Notes: generated by a model from the letters alone, not told the origin. A stretch of DNA of 14,242 nt from M55B157 sp965657825 (GCA_965657825.1 CBFHQG010000054.1:1-14242), one strand, 5' to 3'; shown: positions 1 to 6,976, counted from the first letter of the stretch. Numbers and translations are program-made.

Positions 1-1149
1 GAGGTGGGACGTACCGACCCCGTCGCCCACGTAACCTCCTGACCACGCCAGGCCGGTGCGCCGATCCAGGCCGCAGGAGGCGAACCAATCGCGGGGGATT
101 CCCAGTGGCCCGCCCCAGGCATGGGTGACGGTGGATCGATCCAGGATCGGGAACAGGTCGATGAGGGTCCGCCACAGTTCGCCGAAGACCCGCGGATCCT
201 GATCGTTCTCCGGGGCGATCTGCGAGCCGAAATGGTAGGGCGCCCCGCGGCCGCCGAACGCTAGACGACCGTCGGCAGTGCGCTGGCCGTAGATGATCAG
301 GTGACGATGATCGGCGAAGGTCTCCCGGTCGGCCAACCCGATGGTCGACCAGATGTCCTCCCCGAGTGGCTCGGTGGCGATCATCAGCGAGTACACCGGT
401 GCGAGGGTGCGCCGGTGCCCGGGGAGAGTGGCGGTGTAACCCTCCGTGGCGCGCACGATGATCGGCGCACGCACGGACGCCTTGGCAGTGCGAAGGACAC
501 CGGGCTCCAGCGAGGTCACCGGGGATCGTTCGAAGATGCGTACGCCCCGGGCGGTGACAGTGCCGGCGAGCGACCGCACCAGGCGCCGTGGGTGGATGGC
601 CGCGCAGTGGGGCGTGTAGGTGGCAGCCAGCACATCGGTGGCGCCGAGTCGTTCACGAGCCTGGCCGGCATCGAGCAGTCGGTAGTCGGATTCACCGAAC
701 CCGAAGGCCCGCCACGACTCGATCTCCTCCGTGGCCCTGCGTACCTGCACCGGGGTACGGGCAGCGACGACGGTTCCCCCCTTCGCCGCCTGGATGTCCC
801 AGCCTTCCGACTCGCTCACTCGCACGATCTCATCGACGGTCTCGTGCATGGCGACCTGCTGGGCGATCGCCTGACGCCGCCCGTATCGACGGGCGATGGT
901 CGGTAGGGAGGCGGGGAAGAGTGCGGAAGCCCACCCGCCATTGCGCCCACTGGCGCCGAACCCTGCGTACGCGGCTTCCACCACGACCACCGACAGGCTC
1001 GGATCCCACTGCGACAGGTAGTAGGCGGTCCACAGCCCGGTGTAGCCGGCACCGACGATGGCGACATCGGCATCCACGTCATGCTCGAGCGGACCGCCGA
1101 GAGGGCCGGTCAGGTGGGGCGGGAGAGTGTCCTCCCACAGCGAGGTCAT
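1..1149 (-). CDS. FAD-dependent amine oxidoreductase (DAO family, PuuB-like), 3' end cut by window edge
   Basis: The frame is open from an ATG at 1149 to the left edge, giving 383 residues without the C-terminus. The N-terminal Rossmann fold carries GAGYTG at residues 33-38 with an acidic residue (E58) closing the second strand. It is followed by the ASGRNGG block at 66-72, typical of D-amino-acid-oxidase-fold enzymes such as gamma-glutamylputrescine oxidase and sarcosine or glycine oxidases. These enzymes oxidise amines with FAD and O2, giving an aldehyde or keto product, ammonia or amine, and peroxide. Family members are usually around 430-470 residues, so some 60-90 residues probably lie outside. 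The start overlaps the TGA of the preceding gene (ATGA), and AGGTGG lies 8 bases upstream, so translation is probably coupled. Position at the end of an aminotransferase operon suggests an amine substrate; which one cannot be read from sequence. The family call is firm, the substrate is inference. Confidence 0.88.
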   Translation of the reverse strand, partial: MTSLWEDTLPPHLTGPLGGPLEHDVDADVAIVGAGYTGLWTAYYLSQWDPSLSVVVVEAAYAGFGASGRNGGWASALFPASLPTIARRYGRRQAIAQQVAMHETVDEIVRVSESEGWDIQAAKGGTVVAARTPVQVRRATEEIESWRAFGFGESDYRLLDAGQARERLGATDVLAATYTPHCAAIHPRRLVRSLAGTVTARGVRIFERSPVTSLEPGVLRTAKASVRAPIIVRATEGYTATLPGHRRTLAPVYSLMIATEPLGEDIWSTIGLADRETFADHRHLIIYGQRTADGRLAFGGRGAPYHFGSQIAPENDQDPRVFGELWRTLIDLFPILDRSTVTHAWGGPLGIPRDWFASCGLDRRTGLAWSGGYVGDGVGTSHL

Positions 1150-1811
1150 CCCCGACGCCACCTGTCGATGTACTCGGGTACCGCGATGGCGTGACTGAGT
1201 TCATCCGGTAGCGGAGTGCCGAAGGATTCGTTGATCGGAACGACCCCGGCCCAGATGGATCCGTAGACGGGATCGGCGATGTCCTCGTCGATATCCTCCG
1301 GGCCGCCGGTGCGGATCTTCACCGAGCATTCGTCCAGCGGCAGGGACAGCACCGTCGTGGCCTTCAGTTCCTGGGGTGCCGGTGGTCGGATGTCGCTCCA
1401 GCGATCGGGGAGCAGGTGGTCGCTGATGGCCGTCAATGCACGTAGTTCAGCATCCCCCTCGAGCAGTCGAGGAGTACCCAGCACCATGACACTGCGGTAG
1501 TTCATGCTCGACTCGAAGGAACTCCGGGCGAGCACGAGGCCGTCGAGCAGAGTCACCGTCAGACAGGTCGACTGTCCTTCCGCCAAGCGGCGGAAGAGTC
1601 GAGAGGCGCTCGATCCGTGGAAGACCACCTCGTCGTCGAGTCGCGCGTACCCCACCGGCACGATGAACGGCTGATCACCCTCGACCACCGCCACATGCGC
1701 GACGAGACCTGCATCGAGAACCGCGTGCAACGCGTCGCGCTCATGCACGGCACGTTCGGGGAGCCGCTTGATCCTGGTGCGCGGCGTGCTGCCCGGAGCC
1801 GGTGGAGTCAC
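1146..1811 (-). CDS. Pyridoxamine 5'-phosphate oxidase-fold flavin-binding protein
   Basis: This 221-residue protein starts with GTG at 1811, and the GTGA overlaps the stop of the aminotransferase gene. No Shine-Dalgarno sequence is visible, so expression probably depends on coupling. The split-barrel features are the strand segment around residues 36-66 (HVAVVEGDQPFIVPVGY, then a DDEVVFHGSSAS turn) and the NYRSVMVLG segment at 104-112. Together they match the NimA-like or Pyridox_ox_2 group of FMN/F420-binding proteins. True PdxH enzymes make pyridoxal phosphate, but this group contains many proteins of unknown reaction. Its place between a PLP aminotransferase and an FAD oxidase suggests either cofactor supply or salvage for the aminotransferase or a redox step in the amine pathway; neither is shown. 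The C-terminal 60 or so residues (SIWAGVVPI region) match the longer members of the group. Confidence is high for the fold and low for the function. Confidence 0.85.
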   Translation of the reverse strand: MTPPAPGSTPRTRIKRLPERAVHERDALHAVLDAGLVAHVAVVEGDQPFIVPVGYARLDDEVVFHGSSASRLFRRLAEGQSTCLTVTLLDGLVLARSSFESSMNYRSVMVLGTPRLLEGDAELRALTAISDHLLPDRWSDIRPPAPQELKATTVLSLPLDECSVKIRTGGPEDIDEDIADPVYGSIWAGVVPINESFGTPLPDELSHAIAVPEYIDRWRRG

Positions 1812-3208
1812 AGGATGGTGTTCGCTTCGGTGAGCACGGTCCGCAGGATCTGCTCGATCTCGTCGAAGTGGGACTGATCGATGATCAGCGGGGGAGCGAG
1901 CTGGATCACCGGGTCTCCGCGGTCATCAGCACGGCAGTACAGGCCGTTATCGAACAGCGCCTTGGAGAGGAACCCGCGCAACAGGCGCTCGGATTCAGCC
2001 TCGTCGAACGTCTCCCTGGTGTCCTTGTCCTTGACCAACTCGATGCCGTAGAAGAAGCCGGCACCTCGCACATCGCCGACCATGGGCAGGTCCAGTAGCT
2101 TCTCCAGTGTTCGTCGGAAGGCGCCCTCGTTGTCCTTGACGTGCTCGTTGATGCCCTCGCGTTCGAAGATGTCGAGGTTGGCCATCGCCACCGCCGCCGC
2201 GACGGGATGCCCACCCCAGGTGTACCCATGGAGGAAGGCGTTGGTGCCATGCTTGAACGGTTCGAATAGGCGCTCGCTGGCGATCATGGCACCGAGTGGC
2301 GCGTAGCCGGATGTCATCCCCTTCGCGCAGGTGATGATGTCGGGGGTGACACCGAACCTGTTGATGGCGAACATGTCCCCGATGCGACCGAATGCGGTGA
2401 TCGTCTCGTCGGCGACGAGCAGGACGTCGTAGGCGTCGCAGATCTCCCGAACTCGTTCGAGGTACCCGGGCGGCGGTGGGAAGCAGCCACCGGAGTTCTG
2501 CACCGGTTCGAGGAACACCGCTGCGACCGAATCGGCTCCCTCGAATTCGATGGCCTCCGCGATCCGCTCAGCGGCCCACAGGCCGAAGGCCTTCTCGTCG
2601 TAGCGGTACTCCTCGGGGGCGCGGTAGAAGTTGGTGTTGGGCACCTTCACACCGCCGGGAACAAGCGGCTCGAAGGGGATCTTCGCCGGGGGGATGCCCG
2701 TGATGCTCAAGGCTCCCTGGGGGGTGCCGTGATAGGCCACCGATCGCGAGATCACCTTGTGCTTGGTGGGCTTTCCGGTGAGTTTGAAGTACTGCTTGGC
2801 GAGCTTCCAGGCACTTTCGACGGCCTCGCCGCCACCGGTGGTGAAGAACACCCGGTTCAAGTCACCGGGAGCGTAGGAGGCGAGTCGCTCGGCGAGCTCG
2901 ATGGCCTTCGGGTGCGCGTAGGACCACAGCGGGAAGAACTCCAACTCCTCCGCCTGGCGGGCCATCGCCTGGGCCAGCTCGGTGCGACCGTGGCCGACCT
3001 GGACGACGAACAGGCCGGAGAGGCCGTCGAAGTACCGACGCCCCTGGTCGTCGAAGATGTAGGGCCCTTCGCCGCGCACGATGACCGGGACATGACCACC
3101 CTCCTCGTAGACCGAGTGGCGGGTGAAGTGCATCCATAGATGACGTCGGGCCCGCTCGGCGAGGGCATCGGCGCTGGATTCGGTGACGTACTGGGGAGTG
3201 GTGGTCAT
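1808..3208 (-). CDS. Class III PLP-dependent aminotransferase (putrescine/omega-amino acid--pyruvate type)
   Basis: The 466-residue product has the length of fold-type I class III aminotransferases. Visible landmarks are the TTGGGEAVESAWKLA cofactor-phosphate region at about 123-137, YHG at 159-161, the VADET strand with PLP-nitrogen aspartate D267, and Schiff-base lysine K296 in CAKGMTSGYAPLG. The HGYTWGGHPVA block follows at 327-337. This arrangement resembles SpuC-like putrescine--pyruvate and beta-alanine--pyruvate aminotransferases, which move a terminal amino group to pyruvate. With putrescine the product is 4-aminobutyraldehyde, the expected substrate of the aldehyde dehydrogenases across the divergent gap. 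The ATG at 3208 is preceded by AGAGGA with a 7-base spacer. The gene begins 25 bases after the Lrp-type regulator's stop, on the same strand. GABA or beta-alanine could be alternative donors. Confidence 0.92.
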   Translation of the reverse strand: MTTTPQYVTESSADALAERARRHLWMHFTRHSVYEEGGHVPVIVRGEGPYIFDDQGRRYFDGLSGLFVVQVGHGRTELAQAMARQAEELEFFPLWSYAHPKAIELAERLASYAPGDLNRVFFTTGGGEAVESAWKLAKQYFKLTGKPTKHKVISRSVAYHGTPQGALSITGIPPAKIPFEPLVPGGVKVPNTNFYRAPEEYRYDEKAFGLWAAERIAEAIEFEGADSVAAVFLEPVQNSGGCFPPPPGYLERVREICDAYDVLLVADETITAFGRIGDMFAINRFGVTPDIITCAKGMTSGYAPLGAMIASERLFEPFKHGTNAFLHGYTWGGHPVAAAVAMANLDIFEREGINEHVKDNEGAFRRTLEKLLDLPMVGDVRGAGFFYGIELVKDKDTRETFDEAESERLLRGFLSKALFDNGLYCRADDRGDPVIQLAPPLIIDQSHFDEIEQILRTVLTEANTIL

Positions 3209-3233
3209 GATCGTGTCCTCTTCGTTTTCGTGT

Positions 3234-3719
3234 TCATCGGGTACCCCATGTGTAGATCTGCTTGCGCAGCTTCAAGTAGACGAAGGTTTCGGTGCTGCGA
3301 ACTCCTGGGACATTGCGGATCCGCCTGTTGACGATCTCCAGCAGGTGGTCGTCGTCCTCGGCCACCACCTCGGCCATGAGATCGAAGCCGCCGGCGCAGA
3401 TGACGAGGTAGTCGACCTCCGGCATGGCCTCGAGGGCGTCGGCGGCGACTTCGACATCGCCGTCGACGTGGATACCGATCATCGCTGCTCGGGGGAATCC
3501 GACCTGGAGCGGATCGGTCACGGCGACGACCTGCATCACCCCGGCATCGATGAGGCGCTGGACCCGTTGGCGGACCGCCGCCTCGGACAGCCCCACGACC
3601 TTGCCGATCGCGGCGTAGGAGCGGCGGCCGTCCTGCTGCAGCTGGTCGATGATGGCCTTGCTGACGTCGTCGAGGCGCGCCGGGGTCGGCCGGATAGCCC
3701 GCCGGGCGATGGTGCTCAT
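3234..3719 (-). CDS. Lrp/AsnC-family transcriptional regulator
   Basis: From ATG 3719 the protein has 161 residues, the usual Lrp/AsnC length. An N-terminal winged helix-turn-helix spans about residues 16-66, with SYAAIGKVVGLSEAAVRQRV as the helix-turn-helix core. A C-terminal RAM ligand-binding domain spans about 75-150, with AGGFDLMAEV and a VPGVRSTETFVYLK end strand. Such proteins form dimers to octamers that bind DNA in the gap next to their own gene and respond to amino acids or related amines. The frame stays open upstream to an ATG at 3833, which would add 38 residues before the conserved domain. I prefer 3719 because the extension is not Lrp-like and the alternative start would place coding sequence across the likely regulatory region. 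No clear Shine-Dalgarno precedes 3719, and a promoter-like pair sits so close that the mRNA may be leaderless. It probably controls both divergent arms. Confidence 0.92.
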   Translation of the reverse strand: MSTIARRAIRPTPARLDDVSKAIIDQLQQDGRRSYAAIGKVVGLSEAAVRQRVQRLIDAGVMQVVAVTDPLQVGFPRAAMIGIHVDGDVEVAADALEAMPEVDYLVICAGGFDLMAEVVAEDDDHLLEIVNRRIRNVPGVRSTETFVYLKLRKQIYTWGTR

Positions 3720-3725
3720 CCGTCT

Positions 3726-3754
3726 ATCATGCGCCACTCTCACGCAATAATCAA
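3726..3754 (-). promoter_or_regulatory. Candidate promoter of the Lrp-aminotransferase operon
   Basis: On the minus strand, TTGATT (3754-3749) and CATGAT (3731-3726) are separated by 17 bases, each matching four of six consensus positions of a housekeeping promoter. The -10 hexamer ends only six bases before the ATG at 3719, so transcription would start at or next to the start codon. This fits the missing ribosome binding site. It is a pattern match only. Confidence 0.3.
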
Positions 3755-3761
3755 GCGAATC

Positions 3762-3804
3762 CGTTGTCATGTGACCGTTCAACGACGGAATTCGTTGCAT
3801 TGTG
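3762..3804. promoter_or_regulatory. Candidate Lrp operator region with repeated CGTT elements
   Basis: The divergent gap holds several related short elements. CGTTGTCATGTG begins at 3762 and CGTTGCATTGTG begins at 3793, 31 bases apart or about three helical turns. The perfect inverted repeat CGTTcAACG lies between them at 3776-3784. AACGA (3781) and TCGTT (3792-3796) form a further inverted pair. Phased, degenerate repeats of this kind are expected of Lrp-family binding sites beside an autoregulated gene. The site would serve both the minus operon and the plus-strand genes starting at 3880. Assignment to this regulator is inference. Confidence 0.4.
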
Positions 3805-3868
3805 TCGGATCCATCGCCGAAGTCCGCTTTCACTCGGTAGCGTCGGGCTACTGATCACCTGCCACGCC

Positions 3869-3874
3869 GAGGAG
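3869..3874 (+). promoter_or_regulatory. Ribosome binding site for the first aldehyde dehydrogenase
   Basis: GAGGAG lies five bases before GTG 3880 and fixes that GTG as the start. Confidence 0.7.
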
Positions 3875-3879
3875 CCCAC

Positions 3880-5325
3880 GTGTCCGCTCGAACGATCCAC
3901 AACGTCATCAACGGCGAGTCCGTCCCTTCAGCGGAGGGGCGCACCAGCGATCTGGTCGACCCCACCACGGGCGAGGTGTTCGCGGCGGCGGCGATGTCGG
4001 GGCCGGAGGATGTCGATCGGGCCTACCGGGCAGCAGCGGCAGCCTTCGAGGGGTGGCGGGACACCGTGCCATCGGAGCGCCAGAAGGCCCTCCTCGCGAT
4101 CGCCGACCTGTTCGAGCAGCACGCCGAGGAGCTCGTGGCGGCTGAGAGTGAGAACTGCGGTAAGCCGATCGCGGTCACCATGGCCGAGGAGATCCCGCCG
4201 ATGGTGGACCAGATCCGCTTCTTCGCCGGTGCCGCCCGGGTCCTCGAGGGTCGAGCGGCCGGTGAGTACATGGCCGGGTTCACCTCGATGATCCGCCGCG
4301 AACCGGTCGGCGTGATCGGTCAGGTGACCCCGTGGAACTACCCGATGATGATGGCGGTCTGGAAGTACATCCCGGCCATCGCAGCGGGAAACACCGTGGT
4401 GCTCAAGCCCTCCGACACGACGCCGGTTTCCACAGTGCGGATGGCGGAGCTGATCGCGCAGGCGCAGATCCTGCCCCCGGGCGTGTTCAACGTCGTGTGC
4501 GGTGACCGCGACACCGGTCGCGAACTCGTCACCCACCCCACTCCGCAGATGGTGTCCATCACCGGCTCGGTGCGGGCCGGTATGGAGGTCGCCGGTGAGG
4601 CGGCCCGCGATGTCAAGCGGGTGCACCTCGAACTCGGCGGCAAGGCCCCGGTGGTGATCTTCGATGACGCCGACATCGAGGCCGCTGCCGAGTGGCTCGC
4701 CGTGGCCGGGTACTTCAACGCCGGGCAGGACTGCACGGCCGCCACCCGGATGCTCGTGGCGCCCGGTATCCACGATGAATTCGTGGCCGCCCTGGCCGAG
4801 CAGGCGCGAGGCACCGCGACGACGTTCGAGGACGGTCCTGGTGGAGATGCCCTCGTACCACCGGTCAACAACCCCGCACAGCTCGATCGGGTCCTGGGGT
4901 TCTTGCAGCGGGTCCCCGCGCACGCCGAGATCGTCGCCGGTGGACACCGGCAGGGCGACCGGGGCTTCTTCGTCGAGCCGACGGTCGTATCGGGACTGAA
5001 GCAGGACGACGAGATGATCCAGAACGAGATATTCGGCCCCGTCATCACCGTCCAGCAGTTCACCGATGAGGCCGAGGCGCTGCGCTGGGCCAACGGGGTC
5101 GACTATGGCCTTGCCTCGTCGGTGTGGACGAAGGACTTCGGGCGCGCGATGCGGATGGCGAAGGGACTGGACTTCGGCTGCGTCTGGATCAACACCCACA
5201 TCCCGCTCGTCGCCGAGATGCCACACGGAGGCTTCAAGCACTCCGGCTACGGCAAGGACCTCTCGATGTACGGGTTCGAGGATTACACGCGGATCAAGCA
5301 CGTGATGGCGAACCTCGACAGCTGA
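3880..5325 (+). CDS. NAD(P)-dependent aldehyde dehydrogenase, 4-aminobutyraldehyde dehydrogenase type
   Basis: This 481-residue protein is a full-length aldehyde dehydrogenase starting at a GTG with a good Shine-Dalgarno. The catalytic set is complete: N153 in TPWNYP, NAD-binding K176 in LKPSD, general base E251 in ELGGKAP, nucleophile C285 in GQDCTAATR, and E383 in NEIFGP. The C-terminal block with EMPHGGFKHSGYGKD and DYTRIKHVM is characteristic of the YdcW/PatD (gamma-aminobutyraldehyde dehydrogenase) and betaine-aldehyde dehydrogenase branch. The expected reaction is cytosolic oxidation of 4-aminobutyraldehyde to 4-aminobutyrate with NAD+. The substrate would be made by the aminotransferase encoded across the divergent gap. 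The gene leads the plus-strand arm and is followed closely by a paralogue. The exact aldehyde (aminobutyraldehyde, aminopropionaldehyde or a larger aminoaldehyde) is not resolved by sequence. Confidence 0.93.
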   Translation: MSARTIHNVINGESVPSAEGRTSDLVDPTTGEVFAAAAMSGPEDVDRAYRAAAAAFEGWRDTVPSERQKALLAIADLFEQHAEELVAAESENCGKPIAVTMAEEIPPMVDQIRFFAGAARVLEGRAAGEYMAGFTSMIRREPVGVIGQVTPWNYPMMMAVWKYIPAIAAGNTVVLKPSDTTPVSTVRMAELIAQAQILPPGVFNVVCGDRDTGRELVTHPTPQMVSITGSVRAGMEVAGEAARDVKRVHLELGGKAPVVIFDDADIEAAAEWLAVAGYFNAGQDCTAATRMLVAPGIHDEFVAALAEQARGTATTFEDGPGGDALVPPVNNPAQLDRVLGFLQRVPAHAEIVAGGHRQGDRGFFVEPTVVSGLKQDDEMIQNEIFGPVITVQQFTDEAEALRWANGVDYGLASSVWTKDFGRAMRMAKGLDFGCVWINTHIPLVAEMPHGGFKHSGYGKDLSMYGFEDYTRIKHVMANLDS

Positions 5326-5326
5326 G

Positions 5327-5377
5327 ATGTGCGACACGATGAGACCGCAGATGACGGCCGACGATTCGATGGGGTGA
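5327..5377 (+). other. Short open frame (16 codons) between the two aldehyde dehydrogenase genes
   Basis: An ATG overlaps the bases just after the first dehydrogenase's stop and opens a 16-codon frame ending in TGA at 5375-5377, two bases before the ATG at 5380. The stop lies within the GGGGTGA that would serve as the next gene's ribosome binding site. It could act as a coupling leader or be chance. No Shine-Dalgarno precedes it, and the peptide has no recognisable motif. Confidence 0.15.
5371..5374 (+). promoter_or_regulatory. Ribosome binding site deciding the start of the second aldehyde dehydrogenase
   Basis: GGGG, within GGGGTGA, lies five bases before ATG 5380. The in-frame GTG at 5329 has no purine-rich site before it and would add 17 residues with no family counterpart that I recognise. 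Confidence 0.5.
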
Positions 5378-5379
5378 AG

Positions 5380-6834
5380 ATGGAGACGCTCGACATCATC
5401 GATCCTGCTGTCGGAACGAACCTCGCCACGGTTGAACTGGCCGGTCCGCAGGACGTCGACGCCGCGGTGGGCCGGGCGCGGGCTGCTTTCGCTGACTGGT
5501 CTCGCCAGCCTCCGTCGGCCCGATCGGATGCCCTTCTGGCGTTGGCCGATCGGGTCCGGTCGCGCGCCGATGAGTACGCCATGGTGGAGTCGCAGCAGAC
5601 CGGCAAGACGCTGAGAATGGCCACCGAGTTCGATGTGCCGGGGTCGATCGACAATGTGGTGTTCTTCGCCGGCGCGGCCCGCATCCTGCACGGCCTGGCA
5701 TCAGCGGAGTACGACACCGACCACACCTCGGTGATCCGCCGCGAACCGGTGGGCGTCATCGGATCGATCGCGCCCTGGAACTACCCGCTGCAGATGGCGA
5801 TGTGGAAGGTGCTGCCGGCTTTGGCGGCCGGCAACACGATCGTGCTCAAACCGGCGGAGATCACCCCGCTCACCACCATGATGCTCGCCGAGGATGCTCG
5901 TGCTGCTGGTATCCCCGAGGGTGTGCTCAATGTCGTGGTCGGCACCGGACCGGTCGCGGGCGAGGCGCTCATCGGACATCCCGATGTCGACATGGTGTCC
6001 TTCACCGGTTCGACACCGATCGGCAAACGAGTGATGCAGATCGCCTCGACCCGCGCCGCGCGGGTGCACCTCGAACTCGGTGGCAAGGCGCCGTTCGTGG
6101 TGTTCGACGATGCCGATCTCGAAGCTGCGGTACACGGTGCCGCCGCCGGGGCGCTGATCAATACCGGGCAGGACTGCACCGCAGCGACGCGGGCCTACAT
6201 CCAGCGTCCGCTGTACGAGGCGTTCGTCGAAGGGGTCGGTGACCTGTTCTCCGCGATTCGAATCGGGGACCCCCGGGATCCCGACGTGGACATGGGGTCG
6301 CTGGTGTCCCAGCGGCAGGCTGAACGCGTGGCAGGCTTCGTCGATCGTGCCCGAACCGAAGGGGCCAAGGTGCGCGTGGGAGGTGAGATTCCCGGCGGGG
6401 ACCTGGCTCGAGGAGCGTTCTATCCGGCCACGGTGATCACCGACGCCGCGCAGGACTCGCAGATCGTGCAGGAGGAGATCTTCGGCCCGGTGCTCGTCGT
6501 GCTGCCCTTCGATAGCGACGACGACGGCCTTTCTCTGGCCAACGACACTCCCTTCGGACTGGCTGCCTCGGCCTGGACTCGTGATGTGTTCCGCGCCCAG
6601 CGTGCTCAGCGGGAGATCAGGTCCGGTTGCGTGTGGATCAATGACCACATCCCGATCGTCAGCGAGATGCCCCACGGCGGGATGAAGCAGTCCGGTTTCG
6701 GCAAGGACATGTCGGCCTACTCCCTGGAGGATTACACGATCGTCAAGCACGTGTCATCCGACATCACGGGGGTTGCCCGTAAGGACTGGCACCGGACGGT
6801 GTTCGCCGATCGCTCCCCTGAGAGCCCAGCATGA
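5380..6834 (+). CDS. Second NAD(P)-dependent aldehyde dehydrogenase, aminoaldehyde type
   Basis: From ATG 5380 the product is 484 residues; an alternative GTG at 5329 would give 501. All catalytic positions are present: N134 in APWNYP, K157 in LKPAE, E232 in ELGGKAP, C266 in GQDCTAATR and E366 in EEIFGP. It shares the EMPHGGMKQSGFGKD and DYTIVKHV C-terminal blocks with the upstream dehydrogenase. The two are therefore paralogues of the same aminoaldehyde branch, not an aminobutyraldehyde/succinate-semialdehyde pair. Possible roles are a second aldehyde from a longer polyamine, such as 3-aminopropionaldehyde from spermidine, or a different chain length. The short gap to the previous gene (54 bases) suggests one transcript. 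The last 20 or so residues (DWHRTVFADRSPE region) extend past the usual family end. Confidence 0.92.
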   Translation: METLDIIDPAVGTNLATVELAGPQDVDAAVGRARAAFADWSRQPPSARSDALLALADRVRSRADEYAMVESQQTGKTLRMATEFDVPGSIDNVVFFAGAARILHGLASAEYDTDHTSVIRREPVGVIGSIAPWNYPLQMAMWKVLPALAAGNTIVLKPAEITPLTTMMLAEDARAAGIPEGVLNVVVGTGPVAGEALIGHPDVDMVSFTGSTPIGKRVMQIASTRAARVHLELGGKAPFVVFDDADLEAAVHGAAAGALINTGQDCTAATRAYIQRPLYEAFVEGVGDLFSAIRIGDPRDPDVDMGSLVSQRQAERVAGFVDRARTEGAKVRVGGEIPGGDLARGAFYPATVITDAAQDSQIVQEEIFGPVLVVLPFDSDDDGLSLANDTPFGLAASAWTRDVFRAQRAQREIRSGCVWINDHIPIVSEMPHGGMKQSGFGKDMSAYSLEDYTIVKHVSSDITGVARKDWHRTVFADRSPESPA

Positions 6835-6910
6835 CGAAAGGCACGAAACGATAACGACTCGACGGTGATGGCTCGCAGGCAACGACACGCCACCACCGAG
6901 GTAAACAACC

Positions 6911-6923
6911 GTGGCATGATGCC
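6911..6923. promoter_or_regulatory. Palindrome in the leader of the transporter operon
   Basis: GGCAT-G-ATGCC at 6913-6923 is a perfect 5-base-arm inverted repeat around one central base. It sits about 50 bases upstream of the binding-protein start, in the only long gap of the plus-strand arm (6835-6976). The string GTGGCATGAT (6911-6920) resembles GTGGCGCATGAT on the minus strand just before the regulator's start (3737-3726). A shared operator is possible. I saw no convincing -35 element here. Confidence 0.3.
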
Positions 6924-6960
6924 CTAGGAGAATCCGAGCCGCCGCGCGACGGATCGAGAC

Positions 6961-6967
6961 GAAGGAG
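6961..6967 (+). promoter_or_regulatory. Ribosome binding site deciding the binding-protein start
   Basis: GAAGGAG directly abuts the ATG at 6968, too close to use it, but is nine bases from the ATG at 6977. The second ATG is therefore the likely start. Confidence 0.7.
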
Positions 6968-6976
6968 ATGACCAGC

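Noticed and set aside
301..1211. Plus-strand open frames at the left end
   Set aside because: They overlap the minus-strand FAD oxidase, whose GAGYTG and ASGRNGG motifs are intact. The plus translations look like random Arg/Pro/Gly-rich sequence.
3720..3833. N-terminal extension of the Lrp-type regulator to ATG 3833
   Set aside because: The extra 38 residues are not Lrp-like and would cover the likely operator and promoter. No ribosome site supports that start.
3734..3870. Riboswitch or structured RNA in the divergent gap
   Set aside because: No extended pairing beyond short operator-size repeats was visible, and the leaders are too short for known riboswitch classes.
5329..5379. GTG 5329 as start of the second aldehyde dehydrogenase
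   Set aside because: There is no Shine-Dalgarno before it, while ATG 5380 has GGGG five bases upstream and gives a family-typical length.
3928..5691. Very long open frame on the minus strand (587 codons) opposite the aldehyde dehydrogenases
   Set aside because: It is a high-GC antisense shadow. Its translation is rich in His, Arg and Gly with no domain, and it lies wholly over genes with complete catalytic motifs.
5701..6750. Minus-strand open frame opposite the second aldehyde dehydrogenase, and a similar one at 7466-8515 opposite the binding protein
   Set aside because: Both mirror real coding sequence on the plus strand and have no ribosome site or protein family signature.
6835..6960. 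Possible intrinsic terminator after the second aldehyde dehydrogenase
   Set aside because: I found no GC-rich hairpin followed by a T-run. Only the short palindrome at 6913-6923 is evident.
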